Counted from the first letter of the stretch, positions 22,007-31,908 are shown. The stretch: 54,146 bases of DNA from Pseudomonadota bacterium (GCA_023416335.1 JAEZHY010000250.1:1-54146), one strand, 5' to 3'. Made by a program: numbers and translations. Notes: generated by a model from the letters alone, not told the origin.

Positions 22007-24010
22007 TCACTGCAGTAGAAGCTGCTGCGCCCGCAGTTTCTTTATCTCATCGCGCAGGACAGCCGCCTTTTCGAATTCCAGTTGAGCGGCCGCGGCCTTC
22101 ATTTCCTTTTCGAGGGCAAGTATGCGATCGTCCGGAGACACGATGCCGGGCTCGGGTTCCAGCTCCGCCTGCGGCTCGTAGAAGAATTCCGCATCGTACG
22201 ACGGCTTCGTGCGGTATTCCGCCAGGATGTCGCCGATTTCCTTCCGGATAGTCTGCGGAATGATGTTGTTTTGCATATTGTAGTCGAGCTGTTTCGTTCG
22301 CCGCCGCTCAGTTTCCTGCATGGCTCTCTGCATCGAATCGGTTATGCGGTTTGCGTAGAGAATTACCGTTCCATTGACGTTTCGCGCGGCGCGGCCCGCA
22401 GTCTGAATCAGGGATCGGTCGGACCTGAGAAAACCCTCGTTATCGGCGTCCAGGACGGCGACAAGGGAGACTTCCGGAATGTCGAGTCCTTCCCGGAGCA
22501 GGTTGATCCCCACCAGGACGTCGAAATTTCCGAGTCTCAGGTCGCGGACGGTTTCGATCCGCTCGATGGTGTTGATGTCCGAATGCATGTAGCGTACACG
22601 GATGTTGAGGTCGGCCAGGTACTCGGTCAGGTCTTCCGCCATTCTCTTCGTAAGTGTCGTGGCCAGGACGCGATGGCCTTCCTTGACCTGTTTCCGGATC
22701 TCACCAATCAGATCATCGACCTGAAAATCCGCGGGACGCACCTCGATCTTCGGATCGACGAGCCCTGTCGGCCGGATGATCTGCTCCACCACCCTGTCCT
22801 TCGTTCTTGCGAGTTCATAGGGGCCGGGGGTGGCGGAGACGTACACGACCTGCCTGACACGCTTTTCGAATTCTCCAAAATTCAAAGGACGGTTGTCCAG
22901 GGCGGACGGGAGGCGGAAGCCATACCGGACGAGCGTTTCCTTCCTGGCCCTGTCGCCGTTATACATCCCGCGTATCTGTGGGACGGAGATATGGCTCTCG
23001 TCGATGAAGAGGAGCCAGTCATCCGGGAAGTAGTCAAGCAGCGTATAGGGTGGGGTACCCGGAGCGCGGCCGTCCAGATGGCGCGAATAGTTTTCGATCC
23101 CGTTGCAGAAGCCGAGTTCGATGAGCATCTCCAGGTCAAAGCGGGTCCGTTCCTGCAGGCGTTGCGCCTCCAGGAGTTTGCCCTCTCTGTGCAGGAATTC
23201 GAGCCGTTCGGTGAGTTCCTCTTTTATGGTCCTGACCGCACGCTCAAGCGTATCCGCCGGCGTAACGTAGTGCGTTCCCGGGTAAATGTCGGTGCGGTCA
23301 AGCTGACGGTACGTCCTGCCCGTGAGCGGGTCTATTTCCTTTATCGTATCGACTTCATCTCCGAAAAACTCGATCCGGATCGCCCGGTCCTCTTCATATG
23401 CCGGGAAGACCTCGATAACGTCGCCCCGCACGCGGAAAACACCACGATGAAAATCGAAATCGTTCCTTTCGTACTGGATATCCACGAGCTTTCTCAGTAC
23501 GCTTTCCCTCGCAATTTCCTGGCCTGTTTTGAGCTGGAGGAGCATGTGCTGGTAATGCTCAGGCGAACCGAGGCCGTATATGCACGAGACGCTCGCCACA
23601 ATTATGACGTCCCTGCGGCCGAGCAGGGAACGCGTGGCGGAGTGGCGCATTTTGTCTATGGTTTCGTTTATTGAGGAGTCTTTGGCGATATAGGTGTCCG
23701 TCTGAGGGACATAGGCTTCGGGCTGGTAGTAGTCGTAATAAGATACGAAATATTCAACCGCATTGTCAGGGAAGAAGGACTTGAATTCGCCGTAAAGCTG
23801 GGCGGCCAGCGTCTTGTTCGGAGCGAGAACCAGTGCCGGTTTCTGTATCCGGGTGATCACGTGCGCCATCGTGAAAGTTTTACCCGAACCGGTTACGCCG
23901 AGCAGGGTCTGCTCTTTTTCGCCCTTGAGAATATTCTCCGCCAGCTTCTCGATGGCCTCGGGCTGATCGCCGGTCGGCTCAAACGGGCTTTTCAGGACAA
24001 AAGGTCTCAT
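22007..24010 (-). CDS. uvrB: UvrABC system protein B
   Basis: Protein of 667 residues, full length. UvrB verifies DNA damage handed over by UvrA and recruits UvrC for the incisions. The start is placed at [19 protein letters not shown], the usual family start; a GTG 9 codons upstream is possible. Walker A is GVTGSGKT, the beta-hairpin region is [16 protein letters not shown], helicase motif II is LLFIDESH, motif [11 protein letters not shown], motifs V and [16 protein letters not shown] and [12 protein letters not shown]. The C-terminal UVR domain ([28 protein letters not shown]) contacts UvrC. No uvrA or uvrC lies in the window. Confidence 0.97.
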   Translation of the reverse strand: MRPFVLKSPFEPTGDQPEAIEKLAENILKGEKEQTLLGVTGSGKTFTMAHVITRIQKPALVLAPNKTLAAQLYGEFKSFFPDNAVEYFVSYYDYYQPEAYVPQTDTYIAKDSSINETIDKMRHSATRSLLGRRDVIIVASVSCIYGLGSPEHYQHMLLQLKTGQEIARESVLRKLVDIQYERNDFDFHRGVFRVRGDVIEVFPAYEEDRAIRIEFFGDEVDTIKEIDPLTGRTYRQLDRTDIYPGTHYVTPADTLERAVRTIKEELTERLEFLHREGKLLEAQRLQERTRFDLEMLIELGFCNGIENYSRHLDGRAPGTPPYTLLDYFPDDWLLFIDESHISVPQIRGMYNGDRARKETLVRYGFRLPSALDNRPLNFGEFEKRVRQVVYVSATPGPYELARTKDRVVEQIIRPTGLVDPKIEVRPADFQVDDLIGEIRKQVKEGHRVLATTLTKRMAEDLTEYLADLNIRVRYMHSDINTIERIETVRDLRLGNFDVLVGINLLREGLDIPEVSLVAVLDADNEGFLRSDRSLIQTAGRAARNVNGTVILYANRITDSMQRAMQETERRRTKQLDYNMQNNIIPQTIRKEIGDILAEYRTKPSYDAEFFYEPQAELEPEPGIVSPDDRILALEKEMKAAAAQLEFEKAAVLRDEIKKLRAQQLLLQ

Positions 24011-24169
24011 TTCCGGAGTGCATCCCTCCCTGATCACGAATCCCGGTTAGGGTTCATCGACTCGAATTTTCTTATTATAAATTATACTGCCGGAAGGGTG
24101 AAGGAACGGCGCTTGCCGCGGCAGACAAATCCGGGGCGGCCATCGGAAGGCAGGAAACCCAAAAACCGA

Positions 24170-24760
24170 TCAGGCTGTCCTCTCTTCTTCATCCGACGGT
24201 TCGTAGGTAATAGGCTCCAGGTCTTTTTGCCTGAGTTCCAGGCGCTTCATGCGGGACCGGTCGTTTATGACCTTCTCCATTTCCCGCCGCACTTCCGTCT
24301 GGGTCAGGAGTTCGGAAAGCAAAATGCGTTTATAACTGATGCTCCGAAGCTCGTTTTCCAGGAACTCATCCCGTTCCTGCTTGAGCTTGAGGTTCTGCAT
24401 GAAAAGCTTCTCTTCCAGGGACTCATTTTCTATCAGAAGCGTAACGAACATGTCGGTAAGCTTGTTCTTTCGAATCCCCATCATGCCAATGCCGGCGGCT
24501 TTCCGCCTGTATTGCTCCAGCTTTTCCTCGAGGAATTTTATCCGCTGCTCGAGTTCTTTCTTCTCATTTTCGAGCTTGCTTTTCTCGTCATCCCAGAAGG
24601 CTTTGAGTGCCCGTTCGATGGTGAGCATCTCCTCACGATCCGTCACGGATTTGGCGTGAAACTTGCGGAAATTGGTCCGGTATCCCATGTAGTAGCTAAT
24701 AACGAATACGACCGTCACGCAAAATAGTCCGGCCATTACCTCGTACACAATCGGATTCAT
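24170..24760 (-). CDS. Single-pass membrane coiled-coil protein
   Basis: Protein of 196 residues. Residues 6-26 form one membrane helix (YEVMAGLFCVTVVFVISYYMG). Most of the rest is charged and heptad-like: EEMLTIERALKAFWDDEKSK, ELEQRIKFLEEKLEQYRRK, LIENESLEEKLFMQNLKLKQ. The C-terminus is acidic. Its architecture resembles small bitopic cell-envelope proteins such as the DUF1043/YhcB or EzrA type, but the sequence is not one I recognise. It ends 160 bases upstream of uvrB on the same strand and could be the first gene of that unit. Function unknown. Confidence 0.65.
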   Translation of the reverse strand: MNPIVYEVMAGLFCVTVVFVISYYMGYRTNFRKFHAKSVTDREEMLTIERALKAFWDDEKSKLENEKKELEQRIKFLEEKLEQYRRKAAGIGMMGIRKNKLTDMFVTLLIENESLEEKLFMQNLKLKQERDEFLENELRSISYKRILLSELLTQTEVRREMEKVINDRSRMKRLELRQKDLEPITYEPSDEEERTA

Positions 24761-25156
24761 ATGGAGTTCCTTCCGGTTAAAGTCACTGAAAAACTCCGGC
24801 CCGCCCCGGTTCGACAGGAAGCACGAAAAGCCCTTCTTTCAGCCGTTCCAGTATAAACCCAACTTGCTTTCAGGTAAACCCTCCGGAGCACACCGAAAAA
24901 ACCTGAAAAAACCCTGACCTGACGTCAAAACTTACCATTTTGTTCTCTTCAAGTCGAAGGCAACGGGTTCAGAAATATTTATACAGTTCTTTACATTTCT
25001 GTAAACTTCTCAGTCCCGTCTGCCGTCTGAGAAGTAAGTACAGGGAGTGCAGTTTATCCGGGCGCGCAGAATTGAAGGCTGCATTTCAATTAAAAATGTG
25101 CAGGGCCCGAAACGGCTTCGGATGCAATCGTTATAGATGTTTGGGGGGAGGAATAG
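24761..25156. promoter_or_regulatory. Leader region with two inverted repeats
   Basis: Lies between the divergent coiled-coil gene and the small secreted protein gene. It contains TTTACA-TTTC-TGTAAA (24990-25005), followed directly by ACTTCTCAG (25005-25013) and its exact complement CTGAGAAGT (25027-25035), a 9-bp stem with a 13-base loop. They may be an operator and an RNA hairpin in the leader of the secreted-protein gene. The stems are seen; roles are inferred. Confidence 0.4.
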
Positions 25157-25438
25157 ATGCGAAAAAGGACTGTGGCGGTTTTAGCGGGTACTCTTTTCCT
25201 GGCGGGCATTCTCCTGCCGGGTACGGGCTACTGCAAAAAGGGCGGGATAGGAAACGGCGGCGGATACTCGGAAGACGGCAGCATTCTCTATCACAGCCAT
25301 TCATCCAGGAGTTACTCCGGCAAGGACAACTTCAAAGGACAGGGAAAAGCTCTGGGAAGGAACAAAGACAAGACTAATGCTTCCACACAGTCACGCGGGA
25401 ACGGTTCAAAAAAAGGTTCGAAGAATTACACCTACTGA
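25157..25438 (+). CDS. Small secreted glycine/lysine-rich protein
   Basis: Protein of 93 residues with a strong ribosome binding site (GGGGGAGGAATAG). Residues 1-25 form a signal peptide (MRKRTVAVLAGTLFLAGILL, PGTGYCK). The mature part is basic and low-complexity, rich in Gly, Ser, Lys and Asn (GGIGNGGGYSEDGSILYHSH, GKALGRNKDK, GSKKGSKNYTY). A single Cys sits at the end of the signal (GYCKKG); the preceding residues only loosely resemble a lipobox. No family recognised. A periplasmic or extracellular location is expected. Confidence 0.6.
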   Translation: MRKRTVAVLAGTLFLAGILLPGTGYCKKGGIGNGGGYSEDGSILYHSHSSRSYSGKDNFKGQGKALGRNKDKTNASTQSRGNGSKKGSKNYTY

Positions 25439-25479
25439 TGGCAGGGCGGGCCTTACGCCCGCCTGCACCTGTATCCCGA

Positions 25480-26025
25480 TCAGCTTACCATTCCGGCCCC
25501 ATCCAGTTCCGCCCTGGATTTTTCCATGAACCAGTGCTCGGGATCGAGATAATAGAATTTCACATCCGCCAGTAGAATGTAATGGGACCTCTCTTCCGAA
25601 ATCATTCGATTAAGAAATTCGCGTTCGACGGGATTCGATGCCTGCCGCAGTCGCTCCTCGAAGAATTCTATGCTCTTGTTCTCCAGTTCCATCCCGCTGT
25701 TGACGGCGGCGACGTCGTCGAGGCAAGCCTTTGCGATCAACTTCCGCTCGCGTCCGATCTGCTTCATAATCTCGGTCCGGCTCAGTGTTTTGAATTCGTA
25801 AAAGCGGCATGAATCGAGTTTCCCGTTCTCACTGGCGAGTTCGGCATAGACCGCGCGCAGATGGTCCAGGTGCTTCTCCTCCGTTTCCCAGAGCATCCGG
25901 AACGTCTCACTCCCGACCTTGTCCGAACACCGGCCCGCGGCTTCCTTATACAGAGATTTCATCTTTTCCTTTATTTCGACGGCCGCACACATGACTTCCA
26001 TAAGACCCGAGCTGTTCCCCTTCAT
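25480..26025 (-). CDS. Rubrerythrin-like ferritin-family protein
   Basis: Protein of 181 residues with AGGAGG seven bases before the ATG. A four-helix di-iron arrangement is suggested by AVEIKEKMKSLYKEAAGRC, LWETEEKHLDHLRAVY (E-x-x-H), GMELENKSIEFFEERLRQA, and MISEERSHYILLADVKFY (E-x-x-H), so the two ExxH motifs expected for iron ligands are present. It lacks the C-terminal rubredoxin domain of full rubrerythrin. It probably serves in oxidative-stress defence or iron handling in an anaerobe. It is convergent with the small secreted protein gene and monocistronic by position. Confidence 0.8.
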   Translation of the reverse strand: MKGNSSGLMEVMCAAVEIKEKMKSLYKEAAGRCSDKVGSETFRMLWETEEKHLDHLRAVYAELASENGKLDSCRFYEFKTLSRTEIMKQIGRERKLIAKACLDDVAAVNSGMELENKSIEFFEERLRQASNPVEREFLNRMISEERSHYILLADVKFYYLDPEHWFMEKSRAELDGAGMVS

Positions 26026-26659
26026 ATGAGCCTCCTATATTCACAGATTTCCGTCCGGGTTGGTTTCAATAATAATGCATATATACCAGGAGCGGCTCTT
26101 ATATAATAATCGCATGGGATTCTGTCCAGATAGCCATCGAATACGAATAGTCGGAAGACCAAGCATGAAATTGCATGAGACAGATGATGATTTGGTTCTC
26201 GGGTAGCCCGGATTCTTGACCGGACACGATTTCGTCATTCCGGTGGAAACCGGAATCCATGCTTTGGGGCGGATTAATCGTGAATTCAAGTCCTTAAAAC
26301 CCCTGGCTCCCGGCTCAGAAGCCTGCCGGGATGACGTTTGGGAGGCTTCGTCGAAATGCCCGGAAACTTATGTTGAGGCACGGTTTCACGACCGTGCCGG
26401 CCCGGAACCGGCAATGAAGGGACTACACTCTTAAATGGGAGCCATTTAGAAGGGGGAACGGCAGCGGCGTAGGGTGGGCACCCCCGCTTTTTAGGGTGCC
26501 CACCGCCCCGGCGATCCCGATGAGCACTCATTTCAAGACCATGTACGTTGCCACCTTGAGAACCAGCGGCGTATTTCCTTAAAGCAATAACATTGACGGT
26601 GCCTCTTTCTTGTGCGCCGGCGAAAAATTCGCGGATGTGATCGACTGGTTCAGGTGAGG
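26026..26659. repeat. Repeat-filled spacer
   Basis: No gene supported. In order: a reverse copy of the 110-bp repeat (26225-26334), a GGCACGGTTTCACGACCGTGCC hairpin (26371-26409), a GTAGGGTGGGCAC...GGTGCCCACC hairpin (26469-26520), and the CCAGCGGCGTATTTCCTTAA element (26561-26595) that recurs inverted at 52280-52312. Confidence 0.6.
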
Positions 26660-27376
26660 TCAGATCCCCAGACTTTCCTTTAGCCTCTTCAAGTGGCGAC
26701 GGCTTACGGGGACGCAGTGGCCCGATTTGGTGGTGATCTGCGCGAGGAGGTTTTCGCCCAGGAGTATTTCGTCCACATGGTCGAGGTTGACCAGGAACTG
26801 CTTGTGGCACCGGATAAAGCTGGTCCGATCTTCGAGGATTTTCAAGGTCAGTTCGGTAAAGAACTTTCCTTTTTCCGTCACGACATATACACCGGCGAGG
26901 TCGGATTTGATGTATTCCACTTCCGAGACGCCGATAAGTTTGATGCGGTTGGCAAGAAGGCACGGAATTTTTGTCAGGGCGGGAATCATGCCTTGAACCG
27001 GGGAAGGCCTTTCCCCTTCCTTCACGATTTTCCGCAGCCTTTGGACGGTTTTTGCGAGCCGTTCCTTTTCCACCGGCTTGAGTAGATAGTCCTGGGCATT
27101 CTCTTCGAAAGCCTTGAGGGCGTATTCGTCGTATGCAGTCACGAAAACGACCGCCGGCATGAGTTCTTCGTCAATCATGCCGAGCAGTTCGAAACCGTTT
27201 ATGACGGGCATTTGGATGTCGAGAAAGATTATTTCGGGCCGATCGCGCCTGATCGCCTGAAGTGCTTCGAGCGCATTGGCGCACTTGCCGACCACCGAAA
27301 AATCACCGGTTTCAACCAGCAGCGCTTCCAGTTCCTCCCTGGCATGGATTTCGTCATCGACTATCAAAGCGCGCAT
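26660..27376 (-). CDS. LytTR-family response regulator (BtsR/LytR type)
   Basis: Protein of 238 residues. An N-terminal receiver domain (RALIVDDEIHAREELEALL, phospho-acceptor Asp in IIFLDIQMP, VVFVTAYDEYALKAF, Lys in YLLKPVEKERL) is followed by a LytTR DNA-binding domain (IKLIGVSEVEYIKSDLAGVY, LEDRTSFIRCHKQFLVNLDH, KSGHCVPVSRRHLKRLKESL). Its ATG directly abuts the stop of the sensor kinase gene (TAGATG), so the two are translationally coupled. It likely activates transport or starvation genes in response to LytS-type signalling; the CstA-type transporter just upstream is the obvious candidate target. Confidence 0.9.
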   Translation of the reverse strand: MRALIVDDEIHAREELEALLVETGDFSVVGKCANALEALQAIRRDRPEIIFLDIQMPVINGFELLGMIDEELMPAVVFVTAYDEYALKAFEENAQDYLLKPVEKERLAKTVQRLRKIVKEGERPSPVQGMIPALTKIPCLLANRIKLIGVSEVEYIKSDLAGVYVVTEKGKFFTELTLKILEDRTSFIRCHKQFLVNLDHVDEILLGENLLAQITTKSGHCVPVSRRHLKRLKESLGI

Positions 27377-29053
27377 CTATATCACTATCCCCCCGGCAGG
27401 AATTTTTACCGTTACCCGGGTCAGTTCGTTGGGTACGCACGTAACGCTCGTGCCGAAATTGTTTCCCATCAGGAATTTTATCCGCTTATCGACGATTTTG
27501 ATACCAAGGCCGTCGGCCAGGCCGTTTTCCTCGAAGGTCCCGGCATTGTCCTCGATGACGATATAAGCCAGATCGTCCTGCCTGTATGCCTGGATTCGCG
27601 CCCTGCCCTGCTCCAGCATGTTCGATATGCCGTGTTTCAGGGCATTTTCGATCAGGGGCTGCAGGGTGAACGTGGGCAGCCGGATACCGAGCAGAGAAGG
27701 ATCGATATCCATCTCGACCGTCAGACGGTCTTCGAAACGGGCCTTTTCAATCTTTAGATAGGAATTCACATGATCGAGTTCTTCCTGGAGGGTCGAGAGG
27801 TCCCCGTTTCGTTTCAGGTTTTTCCGAAAGAAATTGGAGAGGTGAATCAACAGTTCGCGCGCCCTGTCCGCGTCTTTGCGGATAATCGAAATGATCGTAT
27901 TGAGGGAATTGAAAAGAAAATGCGGGTTCACCTGGGCCTGGATCAGTTTGAGTTCCGCCATCACCAGGAGGTTCTTCTGCTGTTCATACTGGGAGAGGAG
28001 AAGTTGATTCGACAGCAGGGCCGCTATTCCTTCTCCGAGCGATTTGTTCATATTGAGAAAGCGTTTCTGGCGCGGTTCATACAGTTTTATAGCCCCGATT
28101 ACTTCACTGTCCCGCTTTAGCGGCACGATCAGTACGGAATTGAGCGGACACTTTTCCGAGAGCGTACATGTGTAGCGCTCGTGAACTCCATCCGCAAAGA
28201 TGACCGTGTTTTCCGCTATCGCCTTCCTGGTAAGTTCGGATGAAATCGGAGCATTGGTCGCGTGGTGGTCCGAACCGTAGCCCACAAACGCAAGCACTTT
28301 CTCGGTATCGGTGATGGCAACGGCCCCGACCCCCGTCTCCTCGTAGATGATGCGGGCCATTTCAGGGGCAGTCTCTCGGCCGAAGCCTTTTGCAAGTATG
28401 TTGAGGGTCCTTCCGGCAATCCTCAGTGCCTTCGCGGAAAAGGTTGCCGCAGCCTTCTCGTAAACGTTTCTCTGGTCGCGAATTATGCTCATGAAGAGGG
28501 CGGCACCGGCCGAACTCGTCACGATCATGGGCAGGGCTATGATTTTGACCAGGGCCAGGGCATCCTCATAAGGCCGCGAGACGGCAAGAATAATGCCCAT
28601 CTGCACCGCTTCCGAAAAAACCGCAGTAAGGAAAACGACTTTGGGATCGAAGATGTGTTCGGCTTTGTCTTTCCTCACCAGAAGCAAATGGACCAGCCCC
28701 GCGATGAGCCCTTCGGTAGTCGTGGACAGGCCGCAGGAAAGGGCCGTGAAGCCGCCGAAGAAATACCGGTGCAGTCCGCCGGTGAAGCCGACGGCGGTTC
28801 CAAGGACCGGCCCACCTATGATGCCGGCCAGAACGGGACCTATCGCCCGTGTGTTGGCGAGGGCATCATGAACGGGCAACCCGAGATAGGTGCCCATCAT
28901 CGAGATGGCTGAGAAGAAAAAGTAAAGATAGAATTTGTCGCGGATTCTCAGGGACTCGATGGTCAAGGGCTTGAAGCCCGGCGACTTGCAATAGATGTAG
29001 GCTACAACGAGGAAAACAGACATGGTTTGGACGAGCGAAAAGAGGAGCGTCAT
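27377..29053 (-). CDS. LytS/BtsS-type sensor histidine kinase
   Basis: Protein of 558 residues. The N-terminal 5TM receptor domain spans about residues 5-190 (DKFYLYFFFSAISMMGTYLG, HDALANTRAIGPVLAGIIGG, NxR-type motif). A GAF domain follows at about 215-340 and keeps the Cys-containing ERYTCTLSEKCPLNSVLIVP of the BtsS/YpdA group. The kinase core has QAQVNPHFLFNSLNTI with the phosphorylated His, and an HATPase domain with LIENALKHGIS (N box) and DGLGIKIV. In E. coli the homologous BtsS senses extracellular pyruvate. Located between cstA (upstream, same strand) and the response regulator, with zero gap to the latter. Confidence 0.9.
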   Translation of the reverse strand: MTLLFSLVQTMSVFLVVAYIYCKSPGFKPLTIESLRIRDKFYLYFFFSAISMMGTYLGLPVHDALANTRAIGPVLAGIIGGPVLGTAVGFTGGLHRYFFGGFTALSCGLSTTTEGLIAGLVHLLLVRKDKAEHIFDPKVVFLTAVFSEAVQMGIILAVSRPYEDALALVKIIALPMIVTSSAGAALFMSIIRDQRNVYEKAAATFSAKALRIAGRTLNILAKGFGRETAPEMARIIYEETGVGAVAITDTEKVLAFVGYGSDHHATNAPISSELTRKAIAENTVIFADGVHERYTCTLSEKCPLNSVLIVPLKRDSEVIGAIKLYEPRQKRFLNMNKSLGEGIAALLSNQLLLSQYEQQKNLLVMAELKLIQAQVNPHFLFNSLNTIISIIRKDADRARELLIHLSNFFRKNLKRNGDLSTLQEELDHVNSYLKIEKARFEDRLTVEMDIDPSLLGIRLPTFTLQPLIENALKHGISNMLEQGRARIQAYRQDDLAYIVIEDNAGTFEENGLADGLGIKIVDKRIKFLMGNNFGTSVTCVPNELTRVTVKIPAGGIVI

Positions 29054-29272
29054 GAATTCCCCCCTGTCGAGCGGGCTCGACCAGATCCGGGTTAGCAGGT
29101 GGAAAACGAACTGGAAACCGTTTCAGCCTTACTGATGCAGTCGGTCTCACTGGATTGTGAACAGTGAGCCGGGGTCTCCATGCAATCGGCAGATCGTATG
29201 ATAGCGTTTTTTCAATTCAAAACCAATCTTTACGACGTCGCCTGGTTTTTTCCGTTAATTAAAGCCTTAGTT

Positions 29273-29318
29273 AAAAAAGCCCCGGCCCTGGGCGGAAACC
29301 TGCAAGACCGGGGCTTTG
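29273..29318 (-). terminator. Rho-independent terminator after the CstA gene
   Basis: On the minus strand AAAGCCCCGG and CCGGGGCTTT form a 10-bp stem around a GC-rich loop and are followed by a run of T. It begins 12 bases after the stop of the transporter gene and separates it from lytS. Confidence 0.8.
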
Positions 29319-29329
29319 AAAATTTACGC

Positions 29330-31129
29330 CTAGCGCATGGTCGGCATGGTAGCCGGTGCTCCACGAGCCCCCGGCACCTCGTTGGCCAGTTGGTACCACT
29401 TTCTGAACGCTTCGACGAACACAATGGCCATGAGGACCATCAGGACGGCCGAAAGCGTTACCAGGAGATAATTCCCCGCCTTGGCGTTGTTGATGATGTT
29501 GTAATAACCCGCCGTCATGGTGACCGGTATCATCAGGATTCCGGGAACAGCGCTGATCCAGGCGTATTTCATCTTGCCCATGCGTATGATCATGGTGGTT
29601 CCGACAATCAGGGCGCAGGATGCAAGGAGCTGGTTGCTCATGCCGAACAGCGGCCATATGGTCCGGATATCCCCGGTATAGACCAGGTAACCCCAAATGA
29701 AGGTGAAAATGAAACTGGTCAGAACGATTCCGGGCATCCATTTCCGCTCGCCGAGCTTCGGAATGACTCTGCCGAGCATTTCCTGGAGCAGGTACCTGCC
29801 GACACGCGTCCCCGTATCGACGGCGGTCAGAATGAACACTGCCTCAAACATGATGGCGAAGTGGTACCAATACGCCATGAGCCCCTTCATGAAAGAAACG
29901 GAGCTGAAAATGTAGGCCATACCAACCGCCAGCGAAACCGCGCCGCCCGGCCGTCCCTGGATCGTTTCACCCACCTGCGCAGCCAGCTGAGGAAGGTGTA
30001 CCGGGGTCATGCCGAGGGCTTCATATGCTTTGGTCGCCGTATTGATTGCAAAGTAGTCGGCAGGCACGAGCACACAGGCCGCCACCAGGGCCATAATGGC
30101 GACGAAGCCTTCGACCAGCATTGCACCATAACCTACGAACAGAATATCCTTTTCGCTCGCGATCATCTTGGGGGTTGTCCCGGTACCGATGATTGCATGG
30201 AATCCTGACAGGGCCCCGCACGCGATAGTGATGAAAAGGAACGGAAATACGTTGCCGGGAATGATCGGTCCGCCGCCACCAACGTACTTGGTGATCGCCA
30301 TCATCTCCAGATTCGGATGGACCAGGAAAATACCGACTGCGAGGGCGCCGATGGTGCCCAGTTTAAGATAGGTGGAAAGATAATCCCGGGGGCAGAGAAG
30401 CAGCCAGACGGGCAGAGCGGAAGCTACGAATCCATACAGGGGAATGAAAATTGCGCATTGTTTCTGAGTAAGGGTAAACAGGGCGGCAAGGCCCGGATGA
30501 GAAGCCACATAGGGTCCGGTAAGAATGACGATTGCAAGGAGCACAACACCGATGATGCTTCCGCCTTTTACGTCACCCGGTTTTATGATGTGCATCCAGA
30601 CGCCCATGATGATCGCGATGGGCAAGGTCATAATAACCGTGTAGGCGCTCCAGGGGCTGTTGAACATTGCGTTTACGACGGCAAGGGAAAGTCCCGCCAA
30701 GGTAAGGATAAGAATGAAGAGTACTGCAAAACTGGCAACGACGCCTGCTCGTTTGCCGATTTCGGATTCGGCGATTGCGGAAATACTCTTGCCTTCATGC
30801 CGGACCGAGGCAAAGAGTATAACCATGTCGTGAACCGCTCCGGCCACGACTGCGCCGATAATGATCCACAGGGCGCCGGGCAGGAAACCGAATTGTGCGG
30901 CAAGAACCGGCCCGAGAAGAGGACCAGCTGCAGCGATTGCCGCAAAGTGGTGTCCGAAGATGACGTATTTGTTGGTTGCATGATAATCGTGCCCGTCTTC
31001 CATGGCGACTGCCGGCGTGGGACGATTGGGATCGATGCCCAGCACTTTGGTCGCAATGAAAAGGCCGTAAAAACGATAGGCCAGGGCAAAAACACAAGCA
31101 GCAATAAAAACAAGGGTCAACGCGTTCAT
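29330..31129 (-). CDS. cstA: CstA/BtsT-family peptide or pyruvate transporter
   Basis: Integral membrane protein of 599 residues, start at the ATG behind AGGAGAACTA. It matches the carbon-starvation protein A family along its whole length: DPNRPTPAVAMEDGHDYHAT, FGHHFAAIAAAGPLLGPVLA, GAVVAGAVHDMVILFASVRH, FHAIIGTGTTPKMI, SFMKGLMAYWYHFAIMFEAV, IWPLFGMSNQLLA. Some 15-16 hydrophobic segments are visible. Relatives import peptides (CstA) or pyruvate (BtsT, with H+). The downstream LytS/LytTR pair matches the BtsSR-BtsT association, so pyruvate uptake is a reasonable but unproven guess. A strong terminator follows it. Confidence 0.92.
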   Translation of the reverse strand: MNALTLVFIAACVFALAYRFYGLFIATKVLGIDPNRPTPAVAMEDGHDYHATNKYVIFGHHFAAIAAAGPLLGPVLAAQFGFLPGALWIIIGAVVAGAVHDMVILFASVRHEGKSISAIAESEIGKRAGVVASFAVLFILILTLAGLSLAVVNAMFNSPWSAYTVIMTLPIAIIMGVWMHIIKPGDVKGGSIIGVVLLAIVILTGPYVASHPGLAALFTLTQKQCAIFIPLYGFVASALPVWLLLCPRDYLSTYLKLGTIGALAVGIFLVHPNLEMMAITKYVGGGGPIIPGNVFPFLFITIACGALSGFHAIIGTGTTPKMIASEKDILFVGYGAMLVEGFVAIMALVAACVLVPADYFAINTATKAYEALGMTPVHLPQLAAQVGETIQGRPGGAVSLAVGMAYIFSSVSFMKGLMAYWYHFAIMFEAVFILTAVDTGTRVGRYLLQEMLGRVIPKLGERKWMPGIVLTSFIFTFIWGYLVYTGDIRTIWPLFGMSNQLLASCALIVGTTMIIRMGKMKYAWISAVPGILMIPVTMTAGYYNIINNAKAGNYLLVTLSAVLMVLMAIVFVEAFRKWYQLANEVPGARGAPATMPTMR

Positions 31130-31516
31130 TAGTTCTCCTTCCAGCAGAGGGTTTGAAGGGTGGAACCACAATCAGGAAGCTCATGATCAACTTGGCGGAC
31201 TGCGAGGATTTCCGACCTGACTCGAGAAGTTTGGCCGGGGCAATAGGGGAGAATCATGTCTGACGGGATTGTTCAGATGGATCTGCTGCATTTGCTCTCC
31301 ATCCCTTCTATTCGCTTATCGTATAAAATGGAGAGATGCATCGATTCAATCGAAGCCATGCCGACCGGTCGTATAAGTTTTTATGCGGCAAATGGAGAAC
31401 CTGAGCGGCGGGAATGCGTGGGTGGGGTGAGTCGAGCCCTTTGCGGTTCATCTTTCAGTTTCGATTGCTTTGCGTGAGGCTACCGGAAACGCCCTGATGG
31501 ATTTCACAAAAGGAGG

Positions 31517-31663
31517 GTGGCCCGGATTCCGTATTCGGGCGCATTAGCGCAAGAGGCAAACGGCGGAGTTTCCTGGAGATCTAGAGAGTATACACCCAAA
31601 GTCTTCGGCCTAACGGGCCGGGGTTCCCAAGAAGGACCTCATATACGTCAACTTAAGCCAACC
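31517..31663 (+). repeat. Composite ~150-bp dispersed repeat, copy 1
   Basis: Starts GTGGCCCGGATTCC, contains GCAAGAGG.AAACG and GGTTCCCAAG, and ends CTCATATACGTCAACTTAAG followed by CCAACCG. The second copy at 42079-42227 has the same blocks in the same order with a diverged middle. Confidence 0.6.
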
Positions 31664-31665
31664 GC

Positions 31666-31692
31666 TGGTTCCCAAGCTCCCTGCTTGGGAAC
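31666..31692. repeat. GGTTCCCAAG hairpin repeat
   Basis: GGTTCCCAAG, a seven-base loop, CTTGGGAACC: a perfect 10-bp inverted repeat. A related perfect one with 12-bp arms lies at 31881-31908 and another at 52311-52336. Confidence 0.7.
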
Positions 31693-31880
31693 CCCCGTTT
31701 GGGAAGCTCCGGCTTCCTCTCACAAAAGCCGCGCCTATCATTCAGCTTTCACCTTTCCGACAGAATTGCGAAATAATTTCGGTAAATTAGATTTGTTTGC
31801 CGCTTGGTTGAGGGGTCGATCTGCGGGAAAATGACGGGGTGGACGGGGCCGTTCCGGGCAATTCATCGCTCCCGGGGCCG

Positions 31881-31908
31881 TGGTTCCCAAGGAGGACCTT
31901 GGGAACCA
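31881..31908. repeat. GGTTCCCAAG hairpin repeat, second copy
   Basis: TGGTTCCCAAGG, then AGGA, then CCTTGGGAACCA: arms of 12 bp with a four-base loop. Part of a dispersed family. No T-run follows, so a simple terminator role is unlikely. Confidence 0.7.

Noticed and set aside
22082..23674. 530-codon frame opposite uvrB
   Set aside because: Antisense to a highly conserved gene in GC-rich DNA; no independent coding signal.
29180..30208. Long plus-strand frame opposite cstA
   Set aside because: It is the antisense of a strongly conserved transporter gene; the composition and His-rich product are typical of such shadows.
31256..31834. Short plus-strand frames in the spacer after the cstA start
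   Set aside because: They translate dispersed repeats, differ between repeat copies and lack binding sites.
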